Shown here in pieces: positions 45,993-57,970 of a DNA stretch of 64,000 bases; position 1 is the stretch's first letter; every line of letters begins with the position of its first letter. Source of the stretch: Actinomadura sp. NBRC 104412 (GTDB lineage Bacteria; Actinomycetota; Actinomycetes; Streptosporangiales; Streptosporangiaceae); assembly GCF_030269515.1 (NCBI RefSeq), contig NZ_BSTM01000002.1:186001-250000 (forward strand), read 5' to 3'. The position numbers were made by a program, and so were the translations under genes. The notes below the pieces were generated by a model, which searched no databases, had not been told where the DNA came from, and worked only from the letters and a program-made list of their open reading frames with translations.

Positions 45993-46510
45993 CCCCAACG
46001 GGGGTGCAGGGGGCGGAGCCCCCTGCCGGGGTTGTAGGGGCGGAGCCCCTACCCGGGGTCAGTGGGCACCGTTGCGAGCCGTCAAGGCGAGCGGCGGGGA
46101 TCGCTGGCCCCGCAGCGGGGGGTGTGGGGGGTCGCCCTCCACATATGTCACAGCCCCAACGGGGGTGCAGGGGGCGGAGCCCCCTGCCGGGGTTGTAGGG
46201 GCGGAGCCCCTACCCGGGGTCAGTGGGCATCGCCGCGAGCCGTCAAGGCGAGCGGCGGGGTCCGCTGGCCCCGCAGCGGGGGGTGTGGGGGGTCGCCCTC
46301 CACATATGTCACAGCCCCAACGGGGGTGCAGGGGGCGGAGCCCCCTGCCGGGGTCGTAGGGGCGGAGCCCCTACCCGGGGTCAGCGGTCACCGCCGCGAG
46401 CCGTCAAGGCGAGCGGCGGGGTCCGCTGGCCCCGCATCGGGGGGTGTGGGGGGTCGCCCCCCACATATGTCACAGCCCCGCATCGGGGGGTGTGGGGGGT
46501 CGCCCCCCCA
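45993..46510. repeat. 161-bp hairpin-rich tandem repeat, three units plus a partial fourth
   Basis: Units start at 45993, 46154 and 46315. Each contains three hairpins: GCAGGGGGC-GGA-GCCCCCTGC, GTAGGGGC-GGA-GCCCCTAC, and GTGGGGGG-TCG-CCCTCCAC (perfect only in the third unit). A partial copy ends 3 nt from the stop of the leftward membrane gene. The period is not a multiple of three and open frames across it change phase, so it is non-coding. It probably terminates both convergent transcripts. Confidence 0.9.
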
Positions 46511-46513
46511 CAG

Positions 46514-49030
46514 TTAAACAGCTTCCTTGCGTTGCAAGTAGGCGAAGGCGGCCCAGCCTGGCAGTACGGGGAGCCAGAAGGTGAGCAGGCGGTAGAGCAG
46601 CACCGCCGATGTCGCCGTCTCCGCCGTCAGACCGGAGATCGTCAATGCCACCGTGAGGGCGGTTTCGACGGCGCCGAGGCCGCCTGGGGTGGGGGCGGCC
46701 GAGCCGAGGGCGTTGGCGGTGAGGAAGACCACCACGATCGAGGTCCAGGGCAGGGAGCCGCCGAACGCCCGGATCGAGGCGTCGAGGCACAGGACGAAGC
46801 CGGCGGTGAGCAGCAGGGTGCCGCCCACTCCCGTAATGATCTTCTTGGGGGACTGGAGGACGTCGACGAGGCGGGGCACCACGCCGGAGAACATGCTTCT
46901 GAGGCGTCCGGCGACGACCCGGCGCACCTTGGGGATGGTGAGGGCGATGGAGGCCAGCACGGCGGCTGCCAGCAGGACGATCACGATGGTGCGGGACGGG
47001 GCGAGGTCGCGGGTGGCGTTGGCGGCGGACCCGGTGATGAACCCGAAGATCACCAGGAGCAGGACGTGCATGGCGAGGCCCATGAGCTGGGACGCGCCGA
47101 CGCTGGCGACGGCGGGGCCCGGCCGTACCCCTGAGCGTTGCAGGTAGCGGGTGTTGAGGGCGACACCGCCGACGGCGGCGGGCGCGACCAGCCGGACGAA
47201 CGAGGCGGCGAGCTGGACGAGGACGGTGCGGCCCAGCGGCAGCCGTTCGGGGACGAAGCCCATCAGCATGAACGCCGCGGCGAGGTAGGTCAGGGCGGCG
47301 GCGCCGAGCGCCAGGCCGGCCCACCACCATTCGGCTCCGGCGACGAGCCGGACCGGGTCGACGCTGCTGAGCTGGGGGACGACGATGTAGGCGGCGGCGG
47401 TCAGCGCGACGATGCTGACGATCGTGCGGAGCCTGAACCGTTCGAGCCGGACGGGCGGTGCCTCGTCGCTTTCCGGTTTGAGCTGGACGATCTGCTCGCG
47501 GATCCGGGTGAGCAGCTCCCGGTCGTGGCGCAGCGCGGTGCGGGTACGGCGGGACAGCGCGACCCTTTGCAGCAGCGGCACCGCCGCCGCCAGGGCCTGC
47601 TCGCCGAGCACGCCGACGGCCGTGCGGACCGCGCGTTCGGGCCCGACGCGCAGCGCCAGTGTGGTGAGCAGTTGCGCCAGGTCGAGCCGCAGCGCCAGGT
47701 CACCGGCGGCGATCTCGCCGGTGCCCAGGTCGGTCAGGTAGGCGCGGCCCTCGTCGGACACCAGGATGGCGCCGCCTTCGAGCCGGCGGTGCGCGAGCCG
47801 GGCCGACTGGAGCCGCCGCAGTTGCTCCCAGATGTCGGTGAGCAGCGCGTCGGTGAGGTCCTCGTCGGGGACCTCGTCGAGCCGGGGGCCGGGCACGTAC
47901 TCGTAGGCCATCAGCGCGGCCTCGGTGCCGACCTCGCAGGTTCCGACGAGGCGGGGTGTGCGGGCGCCGGCCGCGTCGATGGCGTACGCCATCAGCGACT
48001 CCTGCTCGAGCGAGCGGCGCAGCGACCGGACGGGGCGGTGCTGCGCGGGCTCGCGCAGCCGGACGGCCCGCCACAGCCGGTACAGGAGCCCGGCGGTCTG
48101 GAGGTCGCGGTCCAGGACGCCGACTTCCAGTTGCCATTCGCCGCGTGGCAGCGCCGTCTCTGAGGTGGCGGTGGGCACGGCCCCGGGCGCGTGCGCGATC
48201 CGGACACGGTAGCGGCGGGTCTCGTCGTCCTCTCCGGGGAGGCGGCGGGCTTGGGCCGTGCGCAGCCCCAGCCGTTCCAGCGCGGTCACCACGGCACGGC
48301 CGGACGGCCTGGGGTTGGGTGTGCCGAGCGCGTAGAGCGTGCCGTGGCCGATGGCGTGGCCGAGGAAGAACGTGGCGGCCAGCGCGGCGACCGAGGCGTA
48401 CCCGGCGGTCAGCCCGGTGAGCGCCGCCAGCCCGATCATCGTCCAGGTGACGGCCATCCACCGCTTGCGGCCCGCCATCCCCACCGCGCTGATGAAGGCG
48501 ATCACCGGCGCGATGTCGGTGTGCACCGGGGCGGTGTCGGTGCCGCCCCAGATCAGCGAGTCCAGCACCCCGCCGGGCGCCGAGGAGATCACCATGTCGT
48601 CCAGCAGGACGGTGAGGGTGAACGTGATCACGGCGGCCGGCAGCGCGATCGCGACCCGCGTCCCTTCCTTGCGGAACAGCCGCTCCACCGCGAACGCCAC
48701 CGGAACCGCCAGCACCCCGAAGCTGGACACCAGGGTGGCGAGGGTGAGCAGGGGCCTGGGGGCGTGGGCGGTGCCCTGGGTGATGTCGGTCTGCAGCCCG
48801 TGCGTGGCCTGCGGGGCGAACGAGACCAGCAGCATGACGGCCAGCAGGCCCGCCACCGAGGCGGCGAACCGCATGGCGTCGGAGGGCCGGCGGATCCGGT
48901 CCGGGCTGGGCGGCTCGTCCACGGGCACGGCGCCGGGGGCGGCCTGGACCGGTCGCACCGTGTCCTGGCCGTGTTCGTGCTCGTCTTCGTGGGCCCGCGT
49001 CAACGCCCCACCGCCGTCCGCACCCGTCAC
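46514..49030 (-). CDS. Large membrane protein: LPG-synthase-type flippase domain fused to a kinase-like domain
   Basis: 838 residues. An N-terminal membrane part (about 50-240, six TM) is followed by a cytoplasmic domain (about 290-530) with a protein-kinase-like look: MAYEYVPGPRLDEV, LAHRRLEGGAILV, and LTDLGTGEIA in the places of the hinge, HRDxxxxN and DFG. The catalytic Asp and Asn are absent, so it is a pseudokinase. The C-terminal 550-838 is the UPF0104/LPG-flippase domain (NALGSAAPTPGGLGAVE). The GTG start is at 49030. It probably flips a lipid or modifies the envelope. It is divergent from gcvP. Confidence 0.8.
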   Translation of the reverse strand: MTGADGGGALTRAHEDEHEHGQDTVRPVQAAPGAVPVDEPPSPDRIRRPSDAMRFAASVAGLLAVMLLVSFAPQATHGLQTDITQGTAHAPRPLLTLATLVSSFGVLAVPVAFAVERLFRKEGTRVAIALPAAVITFTLTVLLDDMVISSAPGGVLDSLIWGGTDTAPVHTDIAPVIAFISAVGMAGRKRWMAVTWTMIGLAALTGLTAGYASVAALAATFFLGHAIGHGTLYALGTPNPRPSGRAVVTALERLGLRTAQARRLPGEDDETRRYRVRIAHAPGAVPTATSETALPRGEWQLEVGVLDRDLQTAGLLYRLWRAVRLREPAQHRPVRSLRRSLEQESLMAYAIDAAGARTPRLVGTCEVGTEAALMAYEYVPGPRLDEVPDEDLTDALLTDIWEQLRRLQSARLAHRRLEGGAILVSDEGRAYLTDLGTGEIAAGDLALRLDLAQLLTTLALRVGPERAVRTAVGVLGEQALAAAVPLLQRVALSRRTRTALRHDRELLTRIREQIVQLKPESDEAPPVRLERFRLRTIVSIVALTAAAYIVVPQLSSVDPVRLVAGAEWWWAGLALGAAALTYLAAAFMLMGFVPERLPLGRTVLVQLAASFVRLVAPAAVGGVALNTRYLQRSGVRPGPAVASVGASQLMGLAMHVLLLVIFGFITGSAANATRDLAPSRTIVIVLLAAAVLASIALTIPKVRRVVAGRLRSMFSGVVPRLVDVLQSPKKIITGVGGTLLLTAGFVLCLDASIRAFGGSLPWTSIVVVFLTANALGSAAPTPGGLGAVETALTVALTISGLTAETATSAVLLYRLLTFWLPVLPGWAAFAYLQRKEAV

Positions 49031-49382
49031 TGTGATCAGCGTCCCAGACCCGGCGGCGCGCCGTCGAGCGCGGAGCCCGCCCGCGCGTTCAAGGTGACGT
49101 CCACGGTGATGTGTACCCTTCTGGCCCGCGTGCCCGGGGTGGCGCGGGGACTCCTCGCCCGCCGGTCCCCGTCCGCGGCGGCCCTGTGCTCCCCCGTCCC
49201 TGGCGTCCCCTCGGCCCCGTGAGATGTGGGTATCGTACTGGGCCGTACGCGGAGGGGATCAACGCCTGGGATCCGGCGACGGGTCCGATCGGGGACGTCC
49301 GCGGGCGAGGTGACCCGCCCCGTGGCGATCGGACCGGCGGCGGGGTTGGATAGAGTGCTGCGAAGGAACAGCCGTCGACCCT
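49031..49382. other. Divergent promoter region of the membrane gene and gcvP
   Basis: 350 bp without a supported gene. TAGAGT at 49351-49356 could be the -10 element for the riboswitch transcript that starts some 25 nt later, but no good -35 element is visible. Confidence 0.4.
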
Positions 49383-49608
49383 GTGCGGGAGAGATCCCAC
49401 GCCGCCGGTGTGGGGCGCCGAAGGGGCAACCTCCCCGGAACCTCTCAGGCAAAAGGACCGCTCGGGCGAGGCACCTCTGGAAAGCAGGCACCGTTCCCCG
49501 ATTTCGGGGTACGGGGTCTCACCGAAGGGGAAATCCCGCACCGCCGGGAGGGCGCACCTCGCGGACGGGACGGGCGAATCTCTCAGGTGCCGATGACAGA
49601 GGGGGAGA
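49383..49608 (+). ncRNA. Tandem glycine riboswitch
   Basis: Two glycine aptamers in a row. The first has GGGAGAGATCCC, CCGAAGGGGCAACC and CTCTCAGGCAAAAGGACCG, closing with CTCTGG. The second has ACCGAAGGGGAAATCC, ATCTCTCAGGTGCCGATGACAGAGG. They lie about 100 nt before the gcvP start and should switch the gene on when glycine is high. Confidence 0.95.
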
Positions 49609-49707
49609 CCGGCCGCCGGCCTCGTGGTGCCGTCCGGGGTTCGTCCCCGGAGGCCCCGCGTGACGGCGGTGGCCCTGAGCGACCTCAGCAGCCAGGAGGC
49701 TCCCCAG

Positions 49708-52611
<2,904 letters not shown>

Positions 52612-52774
52612 GGGGCGGACTGAGGGCTCAGCCATCCCGCCCGGCGCCCTGACCAGCCAACCATCGCGATTACGAGCGAAGCCGGATTCGAGCCTGCGAG
52701 AATCTGATCGCGCGACGGGCCGCGGGGAAGGGCGCCCGGCGCCCAGGGCATCGCCAGAGAGCTAGAGGCGGAGT
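52612..52774. other. Intergenic region after gcvP
   Basis: A GGGCGC-CCG-GCGCCC hairpin (52730-52744) is the only structure seen. A T-loop-like GATTCGAGCC string does not belong to a tRNA. Confidence 0.35.
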
Positions 52775-53896
52775 ATGAGCGAGACCTCGGACGGCGCCGG
52801 CCCCGACCGGCTCTGTGAGGGGGCGCGGCGGCTGGCCGAGGCCGGTGAGCACGAGCGGGCCGCCGGCCTGTTCCAGGAGGTGCTCGCCCTCGGCGACACC
52901 CCGTACCGGGCGCAGGCGGCGCTGGGGCTCGCGGTCGTCCGGGACGACTCGGGCGATGTCGAGGGCGCCAGGGAGGCGGACCGGATGGCCATCGCCACCG
53001 GTGACCCCGAGTACGGGCCGCGGGCCGCGTATCACCTGGCGCTCACCCACGAGCGCGCGGGCGAGCACGACCAGGCCGCGCCCGCCTGGCGGCGGGTGGT
53101 CGAGTTCGGCAACCCGGCCTACCTGCCGCCGGCGCTGCTGGCGCTGGCCCGGCTCGCCGACGACGCGGGCGACTTCGCGGCGGCCCGCGACCACTGGGAG
53201 GAGGCGGTCGCCACCGGGGACGCCGAGTACGGGCCGGTCGCGGCGCACGATCTCGCGCAGCGGCTGCTGGAACGCGGCGAACCGGCGCCGGCGCTGCGGG
53301 TCCTCACGGCCGGGATCAAGCTGATCGACCGGGAGACGGCCCCGTACGCCTATGCCAGGCTGGCCGTCGCGCTCGGCATCGCCTACCTCGACCAGGCGAT
53401 CGGCGCGTTCGGGGCGGCCCTGGGCGATCCCGACGCGGCGGCGGACCCGGAAGTGGGTCCGCTGGCCGTCGAGCTGCTGGCGCGGACCCTGCCCTTGCGG
53501 GGACGCGGCGGCGAGGCCGGGGAGGTGTGGCGCCGCGGTCTGGCCGACCCCGGGGTCGCGGCGCAGGTCAGGGCGCGGTTGCGGCGGGACTTCGCCGAGG
53601 ACGGCGATCCGGCGGATCTGTGGTGGGAGCCGGTGGTCGAGCGGGCGGTGTCCGAGGGGACCCTGCCCGCCCTGGCCGGGGAGGCTTTCGGCGCCCTGGA
53701 CCACATGTACGCGCTGCTGGCCGTCCGGTACGCGCGGCAGGGCGATGCGGACGGGGAGGCCGATCAGGCCATCGAGGAGGCGGTCCGGGTTCCCGGCGGT
53801 TATGCCTGGGGGCCGCTGCTGCACGAGAGTTTCGCCGAACGGTTCCGCCTGGCGACCGGCGCGCCGCCACCGGCCCGCCCCGGCGCGGAGACCTGA
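52775..53896 (+). CDS. Tetratricopeptide-repeat protein
   Basis: 373 residues, mostly alpha-helical, made of about nine TPR-like units of 34-38 residues, several sharing an A.GDPEYGP.AAYHLAL style sequence. No TM helix or signal peptide. Probably a cytoplasmic scaffold; its partner is unknown. The ATG at 52775 has a weak purine-rich site upstream. It follows gcvP by 163 nt and converges on the PPOX gene, with four bases between the stops. Confidence 0.75.
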   Translation: MSETSDGAGPDRLCEGARRLAEAGEHERAAGLFQEVLALGDTPYRAQAALGLAVVRDDSGDVEGAREADRMAIATGDPEYGPRAAYHLALTHERAGEHDQAAPAWRRVVEFGNPAYLPPALLALARLADDAGDFAAARDHWEEAVATGDAEYGPVAAHDLAQRLLERGEPAPALRVLTAGIKLIDRETAPYAYARLAVALGIAYLDQAIGAFGAALGDPDAAADPEVGPLAVELLARTLPLRGRGGEAGEVWRRGLADPGVAAQVRARLRRDFAEDGDPADLWWEPVVERAVSEGTLPALAGEAFGALDHMYALLAVRYARQGDADGEADQAIEEAVRVPGGYAWGPLLHESFAERFRLATGAPPPARPGAET

Positions 53897-53899
53897 GGG

Positions 53900-54325
53900 T
53901 CAGGCCGCCAGGTCGCGCTCGGCGATCACCTTGGTGATCCGCATCCTGACCAGCAGCTCGCCTTCGACGGCGTTGCGGCGGCCGAACTCCTCGGCCCTGT
54001 CGGCGCCCATGTAGCGGCCGCCGATGGCGGTGGCCCAGCGCAGCATCTCGTCCAGATCCTCGGAGACGGTGGCCTCGCCGCGCAGGTGGACGTAGGAGTA
54101 GGGCGGCGTCTGGTCGTCCACGGCGATCGACATCCGCGGGTCGCGCAGCAGCGCGCGGCCCTTCACGGTGTCGCGCCCGGTGGTGAACACCAGGTCGTCG
54201 CCGTCCAGGACGAACCAGATCGGCGTCACGTGCGGGTGACCGTCGGCGGTGGTGACGGCGGCCTTCCCGGTGCGGGTTCCCTCGGTGACGAACGCGCGCC
54301 ACTCGCTCTCGGTCATCTTCGGCAT
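53900..54325 (-). CDS. PPOX-class F420- or FMN-dependent oxidoreductase
   Basis: 141 residues forming a split beta-barrel. Family blocks: GKAAVTTADGHPHVTPIWFVLDGDDLVFTTGRDTVKGRALLRDPRMSIAVDD. This resembles actinobacterial F420-binding PPOX proteins more than pyridoxine phosphate oxidase, since the C-terminal PNPOx dimerisation segment is absent. The ATG at 54325 (MPKMTESEW) was chosen because the longer frame to 54499 overlaps the divergent gene. Substrate unknown. Confidence 0.85.
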   Translation of the reverse strand: MPKMTESEWRAFVTEGTRTGKAAVTTADGHPHVTPIWFVLDGDDLVFTTGRDTVKGRALLRDPRMSIAVDDQTPPYSYVHLRGEATVSEDLDEMLRWATAIGGRYMGADRAEEFGRRNAVEGELLVRMRITKVIAERDLAA

Positions 54326-54397
54326 GCCCCACAGTCTGCCGTCGCGACGTGACGGGCGCGCGCCGCCTCGCGGGCCGTACCGGCTACCGTGAGCGGC

Positions 54398-55093
54398 ATG
54401 AAGGTCGAGACGGTCCAGGGCGTGGCGGAGGTGACCCTCGACGGGCCCGGCGGGCCCGGCGGGCCCGCGGAACCACGGTTCCTGCTGGTGCTGACGCACG
54501 GCTCGAACGGGGGAGTGGACGCGCCCGACCTGCTCGCCGTCAGGGACGTCGCGCTGCGGCTCGGCGGGGTGGTCGCGAGGGTGCTGCAGCCGTTCCGGGC
54601 GGCGGGCCGCCGCGCGCCCGGCTCGGCGGCGCGGCAGGACGCGGCGTGGCTGGAGGTCATCGGGGCGCTGCGGGACCGGTTCGGGGCGCTGCCGCTGGTC
54701 CAGGGCGGCCGCAGCAACGGGGCCCGGGTCGCCTGCCGGACGGCGGGCGGGGCCGGGGCCGTGGGGGTGGTCGCGCTGGCGTTCCCGCTCGTTCCGCCCG
54801 GGAAGCCGGACCGGTCACGGGCCGGTGAGCTGCGGGAGGCGCTGGAGGCGGGCGCGGAGGTGCTGGTGGTGAACGGTGACCGGGATCCGTTCGGCGTGCC
54901 CGGCGCGGCGGACGCCACGAGGGTCGTGGTGCTGCCGGGTGAACGGCACGAGCTGGCGAAGGATCCCGGGGCGGCCGGGGCGGCGGCGGAGCCGTTCCTG
55001 CGCCGCTGGGCGGCGCAGGACGCGGCGGGAGTGCGCGGGAGGCGCGCTGTCGATCAGGCTGTCGATCAGGCTGTCGATCAGGTCGGCCCCTGA
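54398..55093 (+). CDS. Small alpha/beta hydrolase (KANL3/Tex30, dienelactone hydrolase-like)
   Basis: 231 residues. FLLVLTHGSNGG (oxyanion region), the nucleophile elbow GGRSNGARVAC, VNGDRDPFG (acid) and LPGERHEL (His) suggest a complete triad. The C-terminus ends with a 12-bp repeat (positions 55047-55082) that encodes three VDQA units. The start is uncertain between ATG 54398 and GTG 54389. It is divergent from the PPOX gene. No substrate can be inferred. Confidence 0.72.
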   Translation: MKVETVQGVAEVTLDGPGGPGGPAEPRFLLVLTHGSNGGVDAPDLLAVRDVALRLGGVVARVLQPFRAAGRRAPGSAARQDAAWLEVIGALRDRFGALPLVQGGRSNGARVACRTAGGAGAVGVVALAFPLVPPGKPDRSRAGELREALEAGAEVLVVNGDRDPFGVPGAADATRVVVLPGERHELAKDPGAAGAAAEPFLRRWAAQDAAGVRGRRAVDQAVDQAVDQVGP

Positions 55094-55160
55094 GGGCCGG
55101 CGGGCTGTCCCCCGAGAACGGTCATCGCTGCGGGTCGGTCCGGTCCGTCCGGTCCGCGGG

Positions 55161-55364
55161 TCAGGCCGCGGACGGCTGACGGAGGTCGGTCGGGCGGTGC
55201 GGTGCGATGATTCCCCCGTCGGGCAGCAGCTCACCGGTGTCCTCGAAGAGCACGACGCCGTTGCACAGGAGGCTCCACCCCTGCTCGGGGCGGGTGACGA
55301 GCGTCCGTGCGGCGTCGCGGTTGGGGTCTTCGGCCGAGGGACAGGGTGGCTGGTGCGGGCACAT
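55161..55364 (-). CDS. DUF5999-family small protein
   Basis: 67 residues. The highly conserved core begins MCPHQPPCPSAEDPNRDAA and continues through QGWSLLCNGVVLFEDTGELLPDG. It is found across filamentous actinomycetes and is often strongly expressed in stress or development, but has no known function. Two Cys in the N-terminal CPHQPPC could bind metal. The ATG start is at 55364. It lies in the opposite direction to lutABC. Confidence 0.9.
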   Translation of the reverse strand: MCPHQPPCPSAEDPNRDAARTLVTRPEQGWSLLCNGVVLFEDTGELLPDGGIIAPHRPTDLRQPSAA

Positions 55365-55727
55365 GGTGTGCCTCCGGTCTTGGTTACTCGGTTGCGGTCG
55401 TTCCTTCTGACGCCCTCAAGTGTGGAACGGTTCGCGCCGGGGCGGCCATAGCCCGTTGGGACGGTTGCGAGGTGGTACCGGAGTACCGTCCGGCTGTGAC
55501 CCTTCTCACCCTGCGGTGTCAGGCCCAGCGTCCCCCGCGGCGGAGGGCGGCGCCGCGCCGACACGCCGACGGATCGGCGAACCTTCCGGGATTCGGTGTG
55601 AAGCTCCAGGTCAGGGGCGGTCCGGGTGGCGCCTTCCGCCGGGCCGGCCCCCTCGTTCTGCCCAGGTGGCGACCCGTCCCGCTCTACGATGACCCACGGG
55701 GCAGGGCCATGGGGGAAGGTGAGCTGC
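55365..55727. promoter_or_regulatory. 363-bp divergent region of DUF5999 and lutA
   Basis: No gene is supported. GGTAC-CGGA-GTACC (55474-55487) is a perfect 5-bp-arm inverted repeat and might be an operator. TACGAT (55685-55690) could be a -10 element for lutA, but no -35 element fits. Confidence 0.35.
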
Positions 55728-56456
55728 ATGCGGGTCGCGCTCTTCGTCGCGTGCTTCAACGACGCGCTGTTCCCCGGCACGGGCCGCGCCGTGACGGCCC
55801 TGCTCGAACGGCTCGGGCACGAGGTGGTGTTCCCCGCTGACCAGACCTGCTGCGGGCAGATGCACTGGACCACCGGCTACCACCGGGAGGCCGCCGGCCT
55901 GGCGCGGGGCTTCGCCGAGGCGTTCGGGGGCGGCGACGTCATCGTCACCCCGTCGGCGTCGTGCGCCGCGACCGTCCGGCACGCCTACCCGCGGATCGCC
56001 GAGGCCGCCGGGGACCCCGGCCTCGCCGACACCGCCCGTGACCTGGCCGTCTACGAGCTCGCCGAGTTCCTGGTGGACGTGCTGGGCGTCACCGACGTGG
56101 GGGCCTCGTTCCCGCACCGCGTCGCCTACCACCCGACGTGCCACTCCCTGCGGTCCCTGGCCTTGGGGGACCGGCCGCTGCGGCTGCTGCGCCAGGTCAA
56201 GGGCCTGGAGCTGGTGGAGCTGCCGGCCGCCGGGGAGTGCTGCGGGTTCGGCGGGTCCTTCGCGATGAAGAACGCGGACGTGTCGGTGGCGATGGTGGCC
56301 GACAAGGTGCGGCACATCCGGGAGACCTCGGCGGACGTGGTGTGCGCCGTCGACAACTCCTGCCTGGCCCATATCGGCGGCGCCCTGTCGCGGCTGCGCG
56401 GCGGCGTCCGGGTCGCGCACCTGGCGGAGATACTCGCGGGAACCGAGGCCACATGA
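55728..56456 (+). CDS. lutA: L-lactate utilization protein LutA (Fe-S/CCG domain)
   Basis: 242 residues. Two cysteine-rich CCG domains typical of the LutA/LldE and heterodisulfide-reductase subunit family: QTCCGQMHWTTGY (near 43) and GECCGFGGSFAMK (near 169). It works with LutB and LutC in the oxidation of L-lactate to pyruvate. The ATG at 55728 follows GGGGGAAGG; upstream in-frame codons are not conserved. The stop overlaps the lutB ATG. Confidence 0.92.
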   Translation: MRVALFVACFNDALFPGTGRAVTALLERLGHEVVFPADQTCCGQMHWTTGYHREAAGLARGFAEAFGGGDVIVTPSASCAATVRHAYPRIAEAAGDPGLADTARDLAVYELAEFLVDVLGVTDVGASFPHRVAYHPTCHSLRSLALGDRPLRLLRQVKGLELVELPAAGECCGFGGSFAMKNADVSVAMVADKVRHIRETSADVVCAVDNSCLAHIGGALSRLRGGVRVAHLAEILAGTEAT

Positions 56457-57970
56457 CTTTGTCCTTCGAGGGATCCTCCGTGGGGACGACCCCCTCCTCC
56501 CAAGGTCCAGGGGCCGAGGCCGGGCCGGCCCGGGACCGCGCGCCGAAGTTCTCGGTGGCGGCCCGTACGGCGCTGGCCGACACCCGGCAGCGGGGGAACC
56601 TCGCGGCGGCCACCGCGACGCTGCGGGCGCGGCGGGCCGCCGTCACCGCAGAAGCGGACGACTGGGAGCGGCTCCGCGAGGCCGGGCGGGCGATCAAGGA
56701 CCTGACGCTGCTCAACCTGGACGCCTACCTGGAGGAGCTGGAAGGGGCGGTGACCGCGGCGGGCGGCACCGTGCACTGGGCCGCCGACGCGGCCGAGGCC
56801 GGGCGGATCATCACCCGGCTGGTGCGCGACACCGGCGAGACCGAGGTGCTGAAGGTGCGCTCGGCGGTCGCCCAGGAGATCGGGCTGGACGAGGCGCTGC
56901 GCCGGGCCGGCATCGTCCCGCGCGACACAGGGCTGGCCGAGCTGATCGTCGGCCTGGAGCCGGGCGACCGGCCGTCCCACATGCTGTACCCGGCGATGCA
57001 CCGCAACCGGGCGCAGGTGCGGGAGCTGTTCGCCCGTGAACTGCCCGGCGTGCCCGCCGACCTGCCCGACGACCCCGAGATCCTGGCCGAGACCGCCCGC
57101 GCCCGGCTGCGCGAGCGGATGCTGCCGGCCAAGGTCGCGATCTGCGGCGCCAACTTCCTGGTCGCGGAGACGGGCACGGTGGTGCTGGTGGAGTCGGAGG
57201 GCAACGGGCGGATGTGCCTGACCCTGCCGGACACGCTGATCACCGTGGCGGGCCTGGAGAAGACCGTGCCGACCTGGGCCGACCTGGAGGTCTTCCTGCA
57301 GTTGCTGCCGCGTGCGGCGGCAGGGGAGAGGATGACCGCGGCCACCTCCACCTGGACGGGCGTCACCCCCGGCGACGGGCCCAGTGCCTTCCACCTGGTG
57401 CTGGTCGACAACGGACGCACCTCGGCGCTGGCCGACGAGGCGGGACGGGCCGCGCTGCGCTGCATCCGGTGCTCGGCGTGCCTGGACGTGTGCCCGGTGT
57501 ACGAGCGGACCGGCGGCCATCCGTACGGGCCGGTCCACCCGGGGCCGATCGGTGCCGTCCTGACCCCGCTGACGCAGGGAGTGGAGAGCGCGGCCAACGC
57601 GTCGCTGCCCTACGCCTCCACGTTGTGCGGGGCGTGCGCCGACGTGTGCCCCGTCAAGATCGACATCCCGGACCTGCTGGTCCGCCTGCGGGGCCGGGTG
57701 GTCGAGTCGCGCCGGCGCCGTCCGGTGCCGACTCCCGAGCTTGCGATGATGCGGACGCTGGCGTGGACGCTCGGCGAACGCCGCCGCTACGAGGTGGCGC
57801 TGCGGCGCGGCACCCGGTGGGCGCGGCTGCTGTCGCGCGGCGGCCGGATCCGCCGCCTGCCGGGCCTGCTCGGCAAGTGGACCGACGCCCGGGACGTGCC
57901 CGTGCCTCCCGCCCAGAGCTTCCGTGCCTGGTGGGAGTCCCGTCCCGCACGGCCAGGGGGGCGGCGATGA
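56453..57970 (+). CDS. lutB: L-lactate utilization iron-sulfur protein LutB
   Basis: 505 residues. An N-terminal LUD domain (about 90-315: GGTVHWAADAAEAGRIITRLV, ICGANFLVAETGTVVLVESEGN) is followed by two [4Fe-4S] motifs, CIRCSACLDVCPVY (near 338-351) and CGACADVCPVKID (near 392-404), and a C-terminal helical part. The first 30 residues are a Pro/Ser-rich extension. The start overlaps the lutA stop and the stop overlaps the lutC start (ATGA twice), so the three form a coupled operon. Confidence 0.93.
   Translation: MTLSFEGSSVGTTPSSQGPGAEAGPARDRAPKFSVAARTALADTRQRGNLAAATATLRARRAAVTAEADDWERLREAGRAIKDLTLLNLDAYLEELEGAVTAAGGTVHWAADAAEAGRIITRLVRDTGETEVLKVRSAVAQEIGLDEALRRAGIVPRDTGLAELIVGLEPGDRPSHMLYPAMHRNRAQVRELFARELPGVPADLPDDPEILAETARARLRERMLPAKVAICGANFLVAETGTVVLVESEGNGRMCLTLPDTLITVAGLEKTVPTWADLEVFLQLLPRAAAGERMTAATSTWTGVTPGDGPSAFHLVLVDNGRTSALADEAGRAALRCIRCSACLDVCPVYERTGGHPYGPVHPGPIGAVLTPLTQGVESAANASLPYASTLCGACADVCPVKIDIPDLLVRLRGRVVESRRRRPVPTPELAMMRTLAWTLGERRRYEVALRRGTRWARLLSRGGRIRRLPGLLGKWTDARDVPVPPAQSFRAWWESRPARPGGRR

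Noticed and set aside
45993..46510. CRISPR array or insertion sequence
   Set aside because: Contiguous 161-bp units without spacers, and no transposase frame. Frames across it shift phase between units.
46050..47134. Rightward ORF running from the repeat region into the membrane gene
   Set aside because: It consists of repeat-derived sequence followed by the antisense of the membrane protein gene.
52660..52720. Possible tRNA (string resembling a T-loop)
   Set aside because: No acceptor stem, no anticodon arm and no D-loop could be paired around it.
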